This document shows, in pieces, positions 17,326-27,265 of a DNA stretch of 64,000 nt; position 1 is the stretch's first letter, and each line of letters begins with the position of its first letter. The DNA is from JAHJQZ01 sp963676075 (lineage in GTDB: Bacteria > Pseudomonadota > Alphaproteobacteria > Rhizobiales > Devosiaceae): NCBI GenBank assembly GCA_963676075.2, contig CAXXNZ010000028.1:62001-126000 (forward strand), read 5' to 3'. The notes under the pieces are model-generated. The model made no database searches. It was given only the letters and a program-made list of their open reading frames with translations, and had not been told where the DNA came from. A program made the position numbers and the translations under genes.

Positions 17326-18450
17326 CTACGCGTCGGCTGATTGCGCGCGCCTGGACGTATCCGTCCGGTACTGGAGCTCTTGGTTGGCACCGGGCATCGG
17401 GCCAACATAATGCGATTGCGGTCGAATGAGACGCCCTGACATCTCCTGCTCGGCAGCATGCGCCAACCAGCCCGCAACGCGCCCAACAGCAAAAGCAGGC
17501 GTGAAGCCGGCGCGCGGCAATCCGACCGACTCGAGCAGCAGGGCCGTATAGAACTCGACATTCACGTCGAGCCGGCGACCGGCCTTGTGTTCGGAGAGCA
17601 CGTCGAGTGCCTGACGTTCGACGGTTTCGGCAAGCACAAGCCGCTCGGAACGGTTTCCGAGGCGGGACAAGGCCGATTTGAGGACGTCCGCCCGTGGATC
17701 GCGTGTGCGATAGATGCGGTGCCCAAAACCCATAAGCCGTTCGCCGCGCTTAATCGCATTCATCAGCCAGCCGCGTGCATCGCCGCTTTCGGCAATGGCA
17801 TCGAGCATGTCCAGAACGGGGCCGGGAGCGCCGCCGTGAAGCGGTCCCTTCAATGCGCCAAGCGCAGCGGTGACTGCCGAGACGCGCCCTGCCCGTGTCG
17901 AGGCGACCACGCGGGCAGCGAAGGTCGAGGCATTGAGACCATGATCGATGACGGTCACGAGATAGGCATCAAATGCAGCAGCCTGTTGGGGATCGGGTGT
18001 TCTGTTTTCGACCATGCGCAGGAAATCGGCGGCATGAGAGAAATCGGGGCTGGGCGCTATGGCATTCGCCCCTGAAGCCGCCCGAATGGCGAGCGCCGCC
18101 GCAACGGCTGTGGCGCCACTCAGAGCCGACGGCTCCGCAAGCGGGTCGTCGTCACCGATCGATGCGAGCAGAAACCGCAGTCCCTCGATCGGCGCCAGAT
18201 TGGAAAGTGCCGGGAAAAAGGGTGCAAATCGTTCGTAGGACTGCAGTCTGCCGGCGGCAATTGCGGCCGCCATTCCTTCAGGCGGCGACGGCACGATATC
18301 GGCCCAGAGAATGGTCATTGCCGCCTCGAAACTTGTTCGGCCCGCCAGTTCTTCGAGGTCATGTCCTTTGATGACGAGACGGCCTGCCGCGCCGTCCACA
18401 TGGCTCAACCGGGTTTCCGCAGCAATCACATCATCCAGACCGATCTTCAT
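17326..18450 (-). CDS. Citrate synthase family protein with Glu at the catalytic Asp position
   Basis: 374 residues from ATG 18450, behind AGGAAAGGA; the open frame extends upstream but that part is non-coding and covers the divergent gene. Citrate synthase landmarks are clear: DHGLNASTF (169-177), GPLHGGAP (catalytic His205) and GFGHRIY (His244). The third catalytic residue, normally Asp in NVDFY, is Glu299 here (NVEFY). It may make citrate or methylcitrate, or may have shifted activity. It is transcribed away from the HTH-fused paralogue at 18523, with 72 bases between them. Confidence 0.85.
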   Translation of the reverse strand: MKIGLDDVIAAETRLSHVDGAAGRLVIKGHDLEELAGRTSFEAAMTILWADIVPSPPEGMAAAIAAGRLQSYERFAPFFPALSNLAPIEGLRFLLASIGDDDPLAEPSALSGATAVAAALAIRAASGANAIAPSPDFSHAADFLRMVENRTPDPQQAAAFDAYLVTVIDHGLNASTFAARVVASTRAGRVSAVTAALGALKGPLHGGAPGPVLDMLDAIAESGDARGWLMNAIKRGERLMGFGHRIYRTRDPRADVLKSALSRLGNRSERLVLAETVERQALDVLSEHKAGRRLDVNVEFYTALLLESVGLPRAGFTPAFAVGRVAGWLAHAAEQEMSGRLIRPQSHYVGPMPGANQELQYRTDTSRRAQSADA

Positions 18451-18492
18451 TCGCACTGTCCTTTCCTGCTCGAATTGGCGGCGACTATGGTG

Positions 18493-18533
18493 TAGACAAT
18501 TATGTTGATCAATCTTGATTGAATGAATCAATC
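18493..18533. promoter_or_regulatory. Repeated half-sites between the two citrate synthase genes
   Basis: Three alternating half-sites TCAATC (18509-18514), GATTGA (18517-18522) and TCAATC (18528-18533) are packed at the start of the HTH-fused gene. For the opposite gene TTGATC (-35) and CATAGT (-10), 17 bases apart, overlap the same repeats. This looks like an operator, perhaps bound by the MerR-like domain of the fused protein itself (inference). Confidence 0.5.
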
Positions 18534-19704
18534 TATGAAGAACCGACCGCTCATCGACGCCGCAACTGCTGCCGGACAACTCGGCGTCAGCCGGGCCACG
18601 CTTTATGCCTATGTCAGTCGTGGTCTTGTGCGCGCCGAGCCACATCCGTCCGATCCCCGCGCCCGGCTCTACCGATCCGATGACATCGCGGCGCTGCAGC
18701 GGCGCAAGGCGCTTCAGCATCGCCCTGCGGATGCTGCTGCCTCGTCGTTGGATTGGGGATTGCCAGCAATCGAAACCGCCATCTCGGCCATTGCCGATGG
18801 TAACCTCACCTATCGCGGCGAGGACGCCGTTCTCTGGTCGCGAAAGGCCAGTTTCGAGGATACCGCTGCACTGCTCTGGCAAGGATCGCCGCCCGAGGCG
18901 TTGGGAGATCCACGCTATCCGGACGCATGGCCAGATTTCAGTAGCCGGTTGAAGCACATGTCAGGTCTTGACCGTGCCGCGGTCCTTATCGCACTGCCAG
19001 CAGATGACGAACCACCGGGAACGACAGAGGAACGCCTGATCGTCCGCAGCGGTGTGCTGTTGCGACTGCTTGCGCATGCTGTGGCGCCGGATTTGCCGTC
19101 TGACCGGGAGCTACATGAAGGGCTGGCGCATGCCTGGGGCCGACCGGAGGCGGCAGATACGCTTCGGCGCGCCCTTGTGCTTCTGGCCGATCACGAGACC
19201 AACGCCTCGACGTTCGCCGTCCGTGTGGTTGCATCGACTGGCGCCAGTCTCAGAACCTGCCTGCTCGCCGGTCTGGCGGCCCTTTCCGGCCCCTTGCACG
19301 GCGGCGCAACAGCGCGGGCGCGTGCTCTGGTCGACGCGTCGACACGGGAGACTTCGGTCGTGGAAGCCCTTCGCGTGAGGCTGGCACGCGGCGAAAGCCT
19401 CGCCGGATTTGGCCACAGGCTGTATCCGGACGGTGATCCGCGTGCCGATGAGCTTTTGGCGCACACCCCGTCCTCTCCGGTCCATTCCGTCATTGCCGCG
19501 GCCGAAAGCCTGACGGGCGTCGCACCCAGCATCGACATGGCGCTCGTTGCCGTCGAGAAAGCCTATGATCTGCCTGCCGGTGCCGCGCTCGATCTTTTTA
19601 CCATCGGGCGCTCGGCAGGCTGGCTGGCACACGCCATTGAACAGCGGATGCGCGGTCGCTTGATTAGACCGCGGGCGCGATTTGTCGGCGATACCGGGCT
19701 CTGA
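18523..19704 (+). CDS. Citrate synthase fused to an N-terminal MerR-like HTH domain
   Basis: 393 residues. Residues about 10-60 form a helix-turn-helix of the MerR/excisionase kind (AAGQLGVSRATLYAYVSRGL, then ARLYRSDDI). Residues 75-393 are a citrate synthase with all three catalytic positions: His259 (GPLHGGA), His298 (GFGHRLY) and Asp338 (SIDMALV). The start is ATG 18523 or ATG 18535; neither has a good ribosome-binding site, so leaderless translation is possible. The fusion is known among Hyphomicrobiales citrate synthases, but its role is unsettled. DNA binding tied to acetyl-CoA or oxaloacetate state would be an attractive inference. Confidence 0.88.
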   Translation: MNQSMKNRPLIDAATAAGQLGVSRATLYAYVSRGLVRAEPHPSDPRARLYRSDDIAALQRRKALQHRPADAAASSLDWGLPAIETAISAIADGNLTYRGEDAVLWSRKASFEDTAALLWQGSPPEALGDPRYPDAWPDFSSRLKHMSGLDRAAVLIALPADDEPPGTTEERLIVRSGVLLRLLAHAVAPDLPSDRELHEGLAHAWGRPEAADTLRRALVLLADHETNASTFAVRVVASTGASLRTCLLAGLAALSGPLHGGATARARALVDASTRETSVVEALRVRLARGESLAGFGHRLYPDGDPRADELLAHTPSSPVHSVIAAAESLTGVAPSIDMALVAVEKAYDLPAGAALDLFTIGRSAGWLAHAIEQRMRGRLIRPRARFVGDTGL

Positions 19705-19746
19705 AATGCCAGCAGGTCGGACCTGCAGAAGCTGGCCGAGCAAAAC

Positions 19747-19774
19747 AAAAAAGGGCGCCCACTAGGCGCCCTTT
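19747..19774 (-). terminator. Terminator after tuf
   Basis: A 10-bp stem (AAAGGGCGCC/GGCGCCCTTT) with a 5-base loop is followed on the minus strand by TTTTTTG. It lies 35 bases past the tuf stop and may also serve the convergent citrate synthase gene. Confidence 0.85.
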
Positions 19775-19808
19775 CAAACTCTTCGCTGACCGAATGGCCG
19801 CGAATGGT

Positions 19809-20999
<1,191 letters not shown>

Positions 21000-21310
21000 T
21001 TCGCCGTTCAATCCCCAGAGCATCGCGCGAAAAACGGAATACGAATTTTCGGCAGACCGATGCGGCCACAGTAAACTAGGGGCGTGTTCGAAACCGGTGC
21101 GAACACTTTGACCCTAGGGTTGAGTTTCCGGGCCGTTTAGCGGGTTCGGCAAGACGTGACAAGTCTCTTGTTGAGCCAAGCGCTGTTCCGTGCCGGCGTG
21201 CCACCACCGAATACCCGGCAAAACCCGCAAACAGTACCGAAAAGGCCGTCCCGAAGGACGGCCCAGTCTGTCACCCCCCGGTGACGGCAGATAAGGCTTT
21301 TATTGGTGGT
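21000..21310. promoter_or_regulatory. tuf upstream region / aceA downstream region
   Basis: A 311-base gap with no gene. It holds a perfect inverted repeat GTGTTCG (21084-21090)/CGAACAC (21100-21106), located 85-107 bases upstream of tuf where its promoter should lie, and the aceA terminator. I could not assign a confident promoter. Confidence 0.4.
21241..21264 (-). terminator. Terminator after aceA
   Basis: An 8-bp stem (GGCCGTCC/GGACGGCC) with a 4-base loop is followed on the minus strand by TTTT, about 46 bases past the aceA stop. Confidence 0.8.
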
Positions 21311-22609
21311 TCAGAACTGCGCGGTCTCGGTCGAATGCGCCATGGCCGTGGTCGAGGATTTGCCCTGGCTGACCGCCATCGACACGGCGTCGAAATAGGA
21401 GGTGCCGACCTCGCGCTGGTGGCGGGTGGCCGAGAACCCGTCCTTTTCGGCGGCGAATTCGGCCTGCTGGATGATCTCGGAATAGGCCTTCATGCCCTCG
21501 TCCTTGTAGGCACGCGCCAGATTGAAGGTGCTGAGGCTCAGATTATGGAAGCCGGCCAGCGTGATGAACTGGTACTTGTAGCCCATCGCCCCCAGTTCGC
21601 GCTGGAACTTGGCCATCTCGGTCTCGCCCATATGCTTGGCCCAGTTGAACGACGGCGAGCAATTGTAGGCAAGCATCTGGTCGGGATATTCCTTGCGGAT
21701 GCCTTCGGCGAAGCGCTTTGCGTCTTCGAGCGAGGGCGTCGAGGTCTCGCACCAGATGAGATCGGCATAGGGCGCATAGGCCAGCCCGCGCGCCACGGCC
21801 TGATCGAAGCCGTTGCGGACGTGATAGAAGCCTTCATCGGTGCGTTCGCCGGTCAGGAACGGTGCATCGTACTCGTCGACATCCGAGGTGATGAGCGTCG
21901 CGGCCTCGGCATCCGTGCGCGCCATGATCAAAGTCGGCACGCCCATGACATCGGCGGCCAGACGCGCCGAATTGAGCGTCTTGATCTGCTGGCTGGTCGG
22001 CACCAGCACCTTGCCGCCAAGATGGCCGCACTTCTTTTCGGTAGCCAGCTGGTCCTCGAAATGCACCGCCGCCGCGCCGGCCTCGATCATCGCCTTCATC
22101 AGTTCGAAGACGTTGAGCGCGCCGCCAAAGCCGGCCTCGGCATCGGCAATGATCGGCACGAAGAAATCGATGTCGGTCGTCGAAAGGCCGTCATGCTTTT
22201 CCATCTGCTGGATCTGGTCGGCGCGCTGCAGCGCCTTGTTGATCCGGCGCACGACGGACGGCACGGAATCGACAGGATAAAGCGACTGATCCGGATACAT
22301 GTTGCCGGAGGTGTTGGCGTCGGCAGCAACCTGCCAGCCGCTGAGATAGATGGCCTTGAGGCCGGCCTTGACCTGCTGCACCGCCTGATTGCCGGTGAAA
22401 GTGCCGAGCGTCGGCACATAGTCCTCGGTGTGCAGCAACGCCCAGAGCTTGCGGGCGCCGTTCTCGGCCAGGGTGTGCTGGATCGGCAACGAGCCGCGCA
22501 GGCGGGCAACGTCGTCGGGCGAATAGGTGCGGGTGATGTTGTCCCAGCGGTCGGGCGCCCAGTCGGGCGTCGGGAAACGGTCGGGTTGGGTCTTGTTGCG
22601 GTCGAGCAT
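21311..22609 (-). CDS. aceA: Isocitrate lyase
   Basis: 432 residues. Cleaves isocitrate to glyoxylate and succinate in the glyoxylate shunt. The catalytic-loop signature KKCGH is at 192-196, with the metal/substrate segments IADAEAGFGG and HFEDQ, and WCETSTP further on. The length matches the short proteobacterial isocitrate lyases. It lies 151 bases downstream of a small conserved-looking gene and divergent from an XRE/DUF2083 regulator, an arrangement known for control of acetate and short-chain acyl metabolism. Confidence 0.97.
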   Translation of the reverse strand: MLDRNKTQPDRFPTPDWAPDRWDNITRTYSPDDVARLRGSLPIQHTLAENGARKLWALLHTEDYVPTLGTFTGNQAVQQVKAGLKAIYLSGWQVAADANTSGNMYPDQSLYPVDSVPSVVRRINKALQRADQIQQMEKHDGLSTTDIDFFVPIIADAEAGFGGALNVFELMKAMIEAGAAAVHFEDQLATEKKCGHLGGKVLVPTSQQIKTLNSARLAADVMGVPTLIMARTDAEAATLITSDVDEYDAPFLTGERTDEGFYHVRNGFDQAVARGLAYAPYADLIWCETSTPSLEDAKRFAEGIRKEYPDQMLAYNCSPSFNWAKHMGETEMAKFQRELGAMGYKYQFITLAGFHNLSLSTFNLARAYKDEGMKAYSEIIQQAEFAAEKDGFSATRHQREVGTSYFDAVSMAVSQGKSSTTAMAHSTETAQF

Positions 22610-22760
22610 GTCACACTCCGAATTTCGGATAATGGTGTCCGTGTCGGGGCCAGCGTGAACCGGCGCCCGGGCGAAAGATCTGGGGTTGTTGTCGGAAAAT
22701 CAGCCGGCTCGTCGGGAGACGGTCACGCCCCTCGCGCGACCGCTTCCATCGGTATCCGGA

Positions 22761-23009
22761 TCAGGCGGCGACGCGGCGCACGAAAGTTGCGGACAGCATC
22801 CTGACGCCGTCGAACAGGTCGTGAACGCCATTGGCGTCAGCCATCTCGAAACGATGGCGGTCGATGCGGCCGGCGATGGCATAGCCTTGCCGATCGAGGC
22901 CCTGCGCCCTGAACTGAGCCATGACGTCGGTCATGGACGGGCCGATAATGGTGACATATTCCTCCGGATGCGGGTCCGGACCGATACTGGTGTGGATCTG
23001 ATCTTGCAT
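22761..23009 (-). CDS. Small uncharacterised protein upstream of aceA
   Basis: 82 residues from ATG 23009 with a strong GGAGGGG site. The sequence (HPEEYVTIIGPSMTDVMAQF, later GYAIAGRIDRHRFEMAD) is not one I can assign to a named family. No signal peptide or membrane span is seen. Its place between the regulator and aceA, on the aceA strand, suggests shared transcription. The strong ribosome-binding site and clean coding pattern make it a real gene. Confidence 0.7.
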   Translation of the reverse strand: MQDQIHTSIGPDPHPEEYVTIIGPSMTDVMAQFRAQGLDRQGYAIAGRIDRHRFEMADANGVHDLFDGVRMLSATFVRRVAA

Positions 23010-23339
23010 TTTCCCCTCCATGCAAATGCGTAATGTAAAGATTTGACATTCGCTTGGGATTGGCAAGAATAATCGGGATTGGCGCTTGTAAAGGTGTAAA
23101 TCCCGGCAATGTTTGGATTGTCTACCTGTAAAGTTAGAAAATCTACGCTTTGGCGCAAACCGGGCAGAACGCCAGGCATTCGGAGGATTTCGGCGCCGGG
23201 GCAGGTCTGTTGAAAGGCGTGCAGAATGCTCCGGTTATGGCCGGGACATGTCACCGGACGAGCGCTGGCAGGAAACAACACCGGCAAGCTTTACACAAAT
23301 GGCCGGCAAAAATGCGCAACTGGATGTGCGGAGGCTGAC
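23010..23339. promoter_or_regulatory. Divergent control region with TGTAAAG repeats
   Basis: The 330-base gap between the aceA-side gene and the XRE/DUF2083 regulator contains TGTAAAG at 23034, 23087 and 23127, TGTAAAT at 23095, and an inverted CTTTACA at 23289. The repeated heptamer is a good candidate operator for the divergent regulator. No gene is visible in the gap. Confidence 0.55.
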
Positions 23340-24752
23340 ATGCGGGACAGTCAACATCTCAAGATCGGCGGCAAGATTCGCCGCCTCAGGCGTCAGCGTC
23401 ACATCACCCAGGCTGACCTCGCCGCCGCCCTTGGCATCTCGCCGAGCTATCTCAACCTGATCGAGCACAACCGCCGCAACGTCAATGTCCAGCTTCTTCT
23501 GACCATCGCCGGCTATTTCGGCGTCGAGGCCGGCGAACTGGCCGAAAGCGACGACGCGCGCCTGGCCGGCGACCTGATGGAGGTGTTCGGCGACGAGGTC
23601 TTTGCCGACGAAGACCTGACCAACCAGGACATCCGCGAATTCGCCCGTACCAACCCGGTGGTGGCGCGCACCGTGCTTCGCCTGTTCGACAAATATCGCG
23701 ACTATCGCGAACGCGGCCAGGTCGGCATGAACACAGAAACAGCGGAACGGGTCTTTCACCGCGCCACCGACGCCATTTCCGACTTCCTGCAGGAACACGC
23801 CAACCACTTCCCCGAAATCGAGGCGGAAGCCGAGCGTATACGCCACGACATCGACAATTCGTCCACCGTGTTCGAGATCGGTTTCCGCGCCTGGCTGCAG
23901 AACGTTTTCGGCATTGAATGGCACTATGTTTCGCTGCCGCACGGCATGGCTTTGCGGCTCGGTGATCACGGGCGCATTCTCGAGGTCTCAGACCTGCTCT
24001 CGGTCGAAAGCGCCCTGTTCGCTGTCGCCCATCACACGGCGCACCTTGTTGCCGACCAGGCGATCGAACAGATCGTCTCGGCGCGCTTTTCCGAGGACAG
24101 TGACGCCCCTGCCCTCGCCCGCAACGTGCTGGCCTCCTACTTCGCCGCCGCGCTGATCATGCCCTATCAGCCCTTCCTCAGGGCCTGCCGCGAAACGCGC
24201 TACGACATCGAGCGGCTGATGCGGCGGTTTTCGGCCAGCTTCGAGCAGGTATGCCACCGCATGACGACGCTGCAACGCCCCGGCGCCCAAGGCATTCCGC
24301 TCCACCTCATCCGCACCGATATTGCCGGCAACATCTCCAAGCGCTTCTCGCTTTCGGGTATCCACATTCCGCGCCACGCCGGCGCCTGCCCACGCTGGAA
24401 CGTCTATTCGGCCTTCCTGCAGCCGGGTCAGATCAATGTGCAGATCTCGCGCATGCCGAATGGCGACACCTTCTTCTGCATCGCCCATGCCTTCGAAAAA
24501 GGCGGGCACCGCTACAATTCGGTCCGCCGCCATATGTCGATCGGGCTCGGCTGCGACATCGCCTTCGCCCGGCAGATGGTCTATTCGGACGGCATGGACC
24601 TCTCAAATGAGAGCCTCGCGGTTCCGGTCGGCGTCTCCTGCCGCATCTGTCCGCGCATGGATTGCGAGCAGCGCGCCCACCCGCCGGCCAACCACCGCTT
24701 CCGCATCGAGGACAATCTGCGCTCCGAGAGCATTTACGGGCACATGCGTTAG
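23340..24752 (+). CDS. XRE-family regulator with DUF2083 short-chain acyl domain (ScfR/RamB type)
   Basis: 470 residues from ATG 23340, behind GGAGG. The N-terminal XRE helix-turn-helix is at about residues 9-63 (GKIRRLRRQRHITQADLAAA; SYLNLIEHNRRNV). The middle resembles an ImmA/IrrE-like metallopeptidase-related fold, and the C-terminal zinc-ribbon-like part has CRICPRMDCEQRAHPP. This layout is that of short-chain fatty acyl-responsive regulators such as RamB and PrpR of actinobacteria, which control aceA or methylcitrate genes. Divergent placement from aceA supports the same job here. Confidence 0.85.
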   Translation: MRDSQHLKIGGKIRRLRRQRHITQADLAAALGISPSYLNLIEHNRRNVNVQLLLTIAGYFGVEAGELAESDDARLAGDLMEVFGDEVFADEDLTNQDIREFARTNPVVARTVLRLFDKYRDYRERGQVGMNTETAERVFHRATDAISDFLQEHANHFPEIEAEAERIRHDIDNSSTVFEIGFRAWLQNVFGIEWHYVSLPHGMALRLGDHGRILEVSDLLSVESALFAVAHHTAHLVADQAIEQIVSARFSEDSDAPALARNVLASYFAAALIMPYQPFLRACRETRYDIERLMRRFSASFEQVCHRMTTLQRPGAQGIPLHLIRTDIAGNISKRFSLSGIHIPRHAGACPRWNVYSAFLQPGQINVQISRMPNGDTFFCIAHAFEKGGHRYNSVRRHMSIGLGCDIAFARQMVYSDGMDLSNESLAVPVGVSCRICPRMDCEQRAHPPANHRFRIEDNLRSESIYGHMR

Positions 24753-24807
24753 CTGCCGGATACACGTTCCGAAAGCGGTCTGAGGCAGAAACGCTCTCTG
24801 CCTTTCA

Positions 24808-25428
24808 CTACTTTCCCCGATGCGCAGGCAATGAGACCCGCCAAATGATGGCCGCCGCCCGAAGCGCAAAGCCGACCAGAAAGCCGAGAAACGTCGGCCA
24901 CGGATTTTCGACACCGAAGCTGATCGAGGTGACGAAGACGACCGCGCCCGCCAGCGCAGCTGTCACATAAAGCTCGTGGCGCATCAGAACCGACGGCACG
25001 CCCGCCGTGATGTCGCGGATAATGCCCCCGACACAGGCCGTTATGACGCCGGCCGTAATGGCGGAAACAGGTGAAACGCCATATTCGAGCGCCTTGGCCG
25101 CGCCATATACGGCATAGGCCACAAGGCCGGCGGCGTCGAACCAGTCGAGCATGCGCACGGACCAGAAGCGGAGCGGCACCACCCACACGGCAAACGCCAC
25201 GACCACGCAAAGCACAACCGGCGACGCGTCCTGCATCCAGAAAACCGGCGCGCCGATCAGAACGTCGCGAAGGGTGCCGCCACCGGTGGCGGTGATCACG
25301 GCGAAAAAGATTGCCGCAAGAATGTCCATTTGCTTGCGCGCAGCCAGAAGCGCTCCGGAGGCTGCAAACACGGCGAGGCCCGCAAAATTCAGCCACCACA
25401 AGGCGGAAGCGAAAGGAAACGCAGTCAT
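24808..25428 (-). CDS. TRIC-like (UPF0126/YicG) membrane channel protein
   Basis: 206 residues, about seven membrane spans. Two pseudo-repeats each carry the family glycine motif: GGGTLRDVL near residue 49 and GGIIRDIT near 134. Prokaryotic members form trimeric potassium-permeable channels; some were proposed to carry glycine. The start is ATG 25428. It is convergent with the XRE/DUF2083 regulator (55 bases) and not obviously linked to neighbours. Confidence 0.85.
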   Translation of the reverse strand: MTAFPFASALWWLNFAGLAVFAASGALLAARKQMDILAAIFFAVITATGGGTLRDVLIGAPVFWMQDASPVVLCVVVAFAVWVVPLRFWSVRMLDWFDAAGLVAYAVYGAAKALEYGVSPVSAITAGVITACVGGIIRDITAGVPSVLMRHELYVTAALAGAVVFVTSISFGVENPWPTFLGFLVGFALRAAAIIWRVSLPAHRGK

Positions 25429-25613
25429 GGTTGTTGATCCAGAAGTGGAAACCCGGCCCCTGATATGAGCACGGACACAGTCTATGGGCTCGTACCTGCC
25501 GCGTACACGACATTGAATCTCATGTCTTGCAAATCAGGACGAGATCGGTGCGGCAGACACGCTTCGTAGCGCTGACTGGCACATACCGAAACCCACGGTC
25601 GCAGTTGGCGATC

Positions 25614-26081
25614 CTATGCCCCTCGCCCAGCGCGCAACGCCTTCTGGATCGATTCAGCCAGGGCCGTGGTGAACGTCAGCCGGTCACGTTGCGTAAACGA
25701 GGGATTGTGTCCCGCGATGGCGCCCGCCTCGCGTAGGTCCTGCTTGAGATCGCGCATCGCCAACGCCATGCCGATCGAGTCGGGCGTGAAGGCCCTACCC
25801 GTCGGGCCGAGCACAATGGCGCCCTTTTCGACCGCGCGGTGCGCCAGTGGCACGTCTGCCGTAACGACGATGTCGTGCTCGGTGACATGCTCGACGATCC
25901 AGTCGTCGGCGGCGTCCGCACCCTGGGGCACGACGACATTGATCACCAGCGGATCGCGCGACGGACGCAAACCGCCATTGGCGACAAAACAACTGACGAT
26001 GCCGGCACGCTCGGCAATCCTGAGGATCTCCGACTTTACCGGGCAAGCATCCGCATCGACATAAACGACAGGTTCTGGCAT
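25614..26081 (-). CDS. YaiI/YqxD family protein (DUF188, UPF0178)
   Basis: 155 residues. The hallmark VDADACPVK lies near the N-terminus, followed by DIVVTADVPLA and GRAFTPDSIG, the conserved acidic positions of this PIN-like nuclease-fold family. Biochemical role is unknown. I use ATG 26081, nine bases from a near-perfect GGAGGAGGT; the GTG at 26090 is too close. The start is five bases past the stop of the AraC-family gene, so the two probably share a transcript. Confidence 0.85.
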   Translation of the reverse strand: MPEPVVYVDADACPVKSEILRIAERAGIVSCFVANGGLRPSRDPLVINVVVPQGADAADDWIVEHVTEHDIVVTADVPLAHRAVEKGAIVLGPTGRAFTPDSIGMALAMRDLKQDLREAGAIAGHNPSFTQRDRLTFTTALAESIQKALRAGRGA

Positions 26082-26086
26082 CGGGT

Positions 26087-27010
26087 TCACACCTCCTCCG
26101 GACGTTTGCGCGTATAGATACCACGGCTGTGCGCGGGATGGTCGGAATTGGCTTCGCCCTGGATCAGTCGGCTGCGCGAGGAACGATAGACCGATGGCGA
26201 GGTGCCGATCAGGTTCTTGAACTGGCGCGAGAAATACAAGGGGTCGGCGTAGCCCACTCTGGCGGCGGCCTGCTTGACCGAATACCCGGTCGCCAGCAGT
26301 CCCATGGCATGCTCCATGCGTTTAAGCTCGCGAAAGCGGCGCGGGGTATGGCCGATCTTGTCGCGAAAGGCGCGCCGCAGATAGTCCGGGTTATAGGGCC
26401 GGCGCCCGATGCTTTGCTCGACGACCTCCGCGTTCATCGGGTCGCGGGAGATATCGGCGGCCATCAGCATGATGTGCAGCGACAACGCGTCCGAGCCGGC
26501 GGTGTTGATCAGCGCCTGCTCACGCCAGCGGATGAAGGCGGCATCGAGGAATTCCAGCAGGATGAACATGAACATGTGCTGCTGGATGAGGTTGGTCGAG
26601 GTACTCGGCGCGATCTGGCGATAATAGCTGACCACTGGCTCCATCATCTCCCAGCGTCGGAAGCGCGCCTTGGTGTGAAGCTCCATCTGCGAGAGCAGGT
26701 CGACCTCGTTGAACAGATCGAGCCGGAAGTGCTGGGCGATACCGGTGTAAAGATCGCGCGTCGACCGCCAGCCGAGGAAATGGCTGCCCCCCGGAATGAG
26801 CATGGCCTCGCCTGGTGAAAGCGTGACCGGTGTGCCGTTGATGAGATAATCGCCCGAGCCGGTCAGACAGACCACGAGGTCGTGCTGGTCCACCGATTTG
26901 TCGACGCGCCAGTCGACGTCGTGGCGCATGCGGATGGTCGAGCGCGTCATGTTGAGACGCAGCGCGTCGGGCGGGATTCCGAAAAGTCCAAGGGCTACGG
27001 TTTTGTCCAT
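26087..27010 (-). CDS. AraC-family transcriptional regulator
   Basis: About 307 residues. The N-terminal half is a cupin-like sensor (VVCLTGSGDYLINGTPVTL; LIPGGSHFLGW). The C-terminal ~100 residues carry two helix-turn-helix units ending YADPLYFSRQFKNLIGTSPS, the AraC signature. It starts at ATG 27010 (GTG 27019 is possible). Divergent from the CUT1 importer at 27266, it is probably the sugar-responsive activator of block A. Confidence 0.9.
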   Translation of the reverse strand: MDKTVALGLFGIPPDALRLNMTRSTIRMRHDVDWRVDKSVDQHDLVVCLTGSGDYLINGTPVTLSPGEAMLIPGGSHFLGWRSTRDLYTGIAQHFRLDLFNEVDLLSQMELHTKARFRRWEMMEPVVSYYRQIAPSTSTNLIQQHMFMFILLEFLDAAFIRWREQALINTAGSDALSLHIMLMAADISRDPMNAEVVEQSIGRRPYNPDYLRRAFRDKIGHTPRRFRELKRMEHAMGLLATGYSVKQAAARVGYADPLYFSRQFKNLIGTSPSVYRSSRSRLIQGEANSDHPAHSRGIYTRKRPEEV

Positions 27011-27094
27011 GTTTTTCACCCAAACCGTTCATTCCGCCGGCACGGAACCTGTGACTTACTAGCATAATCAACAAGCCCGAATGGGTCAAAACAA

Positions 27095-27170
27095 GTGTCG
27101 AGGGAGGAAATCGACACGGTAGCAAGAATTCGGCCGGCAGTTCTGCCGCCAATTCTGCCGTGTGTCGACA
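27095..27170. promoter_or_regulatory. GTGTCGA repeats in the AraC/importer intergenic region
   Basis: GTGTCGA (27095-27101) and TCGACAC (27111-27117) form a perfect inverted repeat with a 9-base spacer. A further GTGTCGA begins at 27162. Two direct TTCTGCCG copies (27141, 27153) lie between. Likely operator sites for the divergent pair. Confidence 0.45.
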
Positions 27171-27265
27171 TTTGCATGCACAATATCGAAGGCAGCAATT
27201 ATCACCACTTCACCGCCGCCGGCATCGCGCCGTGCCGGCGCTTTGAAATCTTGGATTGAGCCGAC

